Below are positions 6,440 through 6,910 of a DNA stretch of 6,910 bases, piece after piece. A model generated the notes under the pieces. That model was not told where the DNA came from and did not search any database. It saw only the letters and a list, made by a program, of their open reading frames with translations. The position numbers and the translations under genes were made by a program. This DNA comes from JAMWZF01 sp041628615. Lineage in GTDB: Bacteria; Pseudomonadota; Alphaproteobacteria; Rhodobacterales; Rhodobacteraceae. The stretch lies in assembly GCA_041628615.1 (NCBI GenBank), contig JBFKOW010000173.1, positions 1 through 6,910 of the forward strand, written 5' to 3'. The first letter of the stretch is position 1; each line of letters starts with the position of its first letter.

Positions 6440-6467
6440 CGCGGCCGTCACACTGGAGGGAGCCGCA

Positions 6468-6910
6468 ATGTCCACCGCCCAACTCGAATCCGCCATCGAA
6501 GCCGCCTGGGAGGCCCGGGCCGAGATCACGCCGTCGACCGGCGGCGAGACCCGCGAGGCGATCGAGGACACGCTGAACGCGCTGGACAGCGGCACGCTGC
6601 GGGTCGCCGAACGGCGCGAGACCGGCGAGTGGCACGTCAACCAGTGGGCCAAGAAGGCGGTGCTGCTTGGCTTCCGCCTGAAGGACATGGAGAGCCAGGA
6701 CGGCGGTCCGCAGGGCGGCCACTGGTGGGACAAGGTCGACAGCAAGTTCAAGGGCTGGGGCGATGCCGAATGGCGGGCGGCGGGGTTCCGCGCGGTGCCC
6801 AGCTGCATCGTCCGCAAGTCGGCCTACATCGCCCCCGGCGTGGTGCTGATGCCCTCCTTCGTCAACCTCGGCGCCTATGTCGACGAGGGCACGATGGTCG
6901 ACACCTGGGC
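6468..6910 (+). CDS. dapD: 2,3,4,5-tetrahydropyridine-2,6-dicarboxylate N-succinyltransferase, 5' part
   Basis: The first 147 codons of a gene cut by the right edge; the full protein is usually about 275 residues. DapD transfers succinyl from succinyl-CoA to tetrahydrodipicolinate in the cytoplasmic succinylase route to meso-diaminopimelate and lysine, so it serves both peptidoglycan and protein synthesis. The alpha-helical N-terminal domain is present (LESAIEAAWEARAEI, then RVAERRETGEWHVNQWAKKAVLLGFRL region, 45-71). The left-handed beta-helix begins near 118 with SAYIAPGVVLMPSFVNLGAYVDEGTMVDTW hexapeptide turns (positions 118-147). D145 in GTMVDTW matches the catalytic aspartate region of E. 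coli DapD. The start is well set by GGAGG at 6455-6459, 8 bases before ATG. Confidence 0.96.
   Translation, partial: MSTAQLESAIEAAWEARAEITPSTGGETREAIEDTLNALDSGTLRVAERRETGEWHVNQWAKKAVLLGFRLKDMESQDGGPQGGHWWDKVDSKFKGWGDAEWRAAGFRAVPSCIVRKSAYIAPGVVLMPSFVNLGAYVDEGTMVDTW

Noticed and set aside
6426..6445. Possible small hairpin (CCGCG / CGCGG) in the dapD leader.
   Set aside because: Only five GC pairs with a nine-base loop that overlaps the candidate -10; expected by chance at this GC content and not a recognisable riboswitch or attenuator.
6314..6817. N-terminal extension of the LOG-like frame up to 6817, and a separate 101-codon frame at 6417-6722 on the minus strand.
   Set aside because: Both run antisense to dapD, whose start, ribosome site and protein motifs are clear; the extension has no family similarity.
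1..6910. Search for a mobile element, defence system, CRISPR array, toxin-antitoxin pair or prophage.
   Set aside because: No transposase, integrase, direct-repeat array, tRNA attachment site or defence-type domain is visible; gene content is ordinary chromosomal and composition is uniform.

Overview
The window reads as a compact stretch of chromosome from a high-GC (roughly 70% by eye) alphaproteobacterium, most likely of the Rhodobacterales (Rhodobacter/Paracoccus-type). The reasons are the IalB-family periplasmic protein, the rhizobial-type asparaginase, the HTD2/mesaconyl-CoA-hydratase-like hot-dog protein and the gene order ialB-like - rlmN and LOG-family - dapD. Placement below order level is not possible from this sequence alone. 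There are no RNA genes, insertion sequences, CRISPR arrays, phage genes or tandem repeats, and no intergenic gap exceeds about 170 bases.

Layout, left to right. (1) The 3' end of a MaoC/FAS1-like acyl-CoA dehydratase gene (+), cut by the left edge, converges with (2) an L-asparaginase of the ReAII/PF06089 class (-). (3) A divergent intergenic region of about 170 bp separates the asparaginase from an IalB-family exported protein (+). A strong AT-centred hairpin follows, then (4) rlmN (+), the radical-SAM 23S rRNA/tRNA m2A methyltransferase, which seems to be transcribed from its own promoter with a very short leader. rlmN converges, with a 12-bp gap, on (5) a two-gene minus-strand operon made of a xylose-isomerase-like TIM-barrel sugar epimerase/isomerase and, 2 bp downstream, a Gfo/Idh/MocA oxidoreductase. 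A LacI-type operator-like palindrome lies upstream of that operon. (6) A LOG-like TIGR00730 Rossmann-fold protein (-) is divergent from (7) dapD (+), the lysine/diaminopimelate biosynthesis succinyltransferase, which is cut by the right edge after 147 codons.

The genes do not form one pathway. They are housekeeping genes (rlmN, dapD), a likely carbohydrate-catabolic pair of unknown substrate with a candidate local repressor site, and metabolic singletons (acyl-CoA hydratase, asparaginase, LOG-like nucleotide phosphoribohydrolase). I found no convincing undescribed system. The items most worth a second look are the LacI-type operator with its orphan isomerase/dehydrogenase pair, the hairpin between the ialB-like gene and rlmN, and the near-leaderless rlmN promoter.
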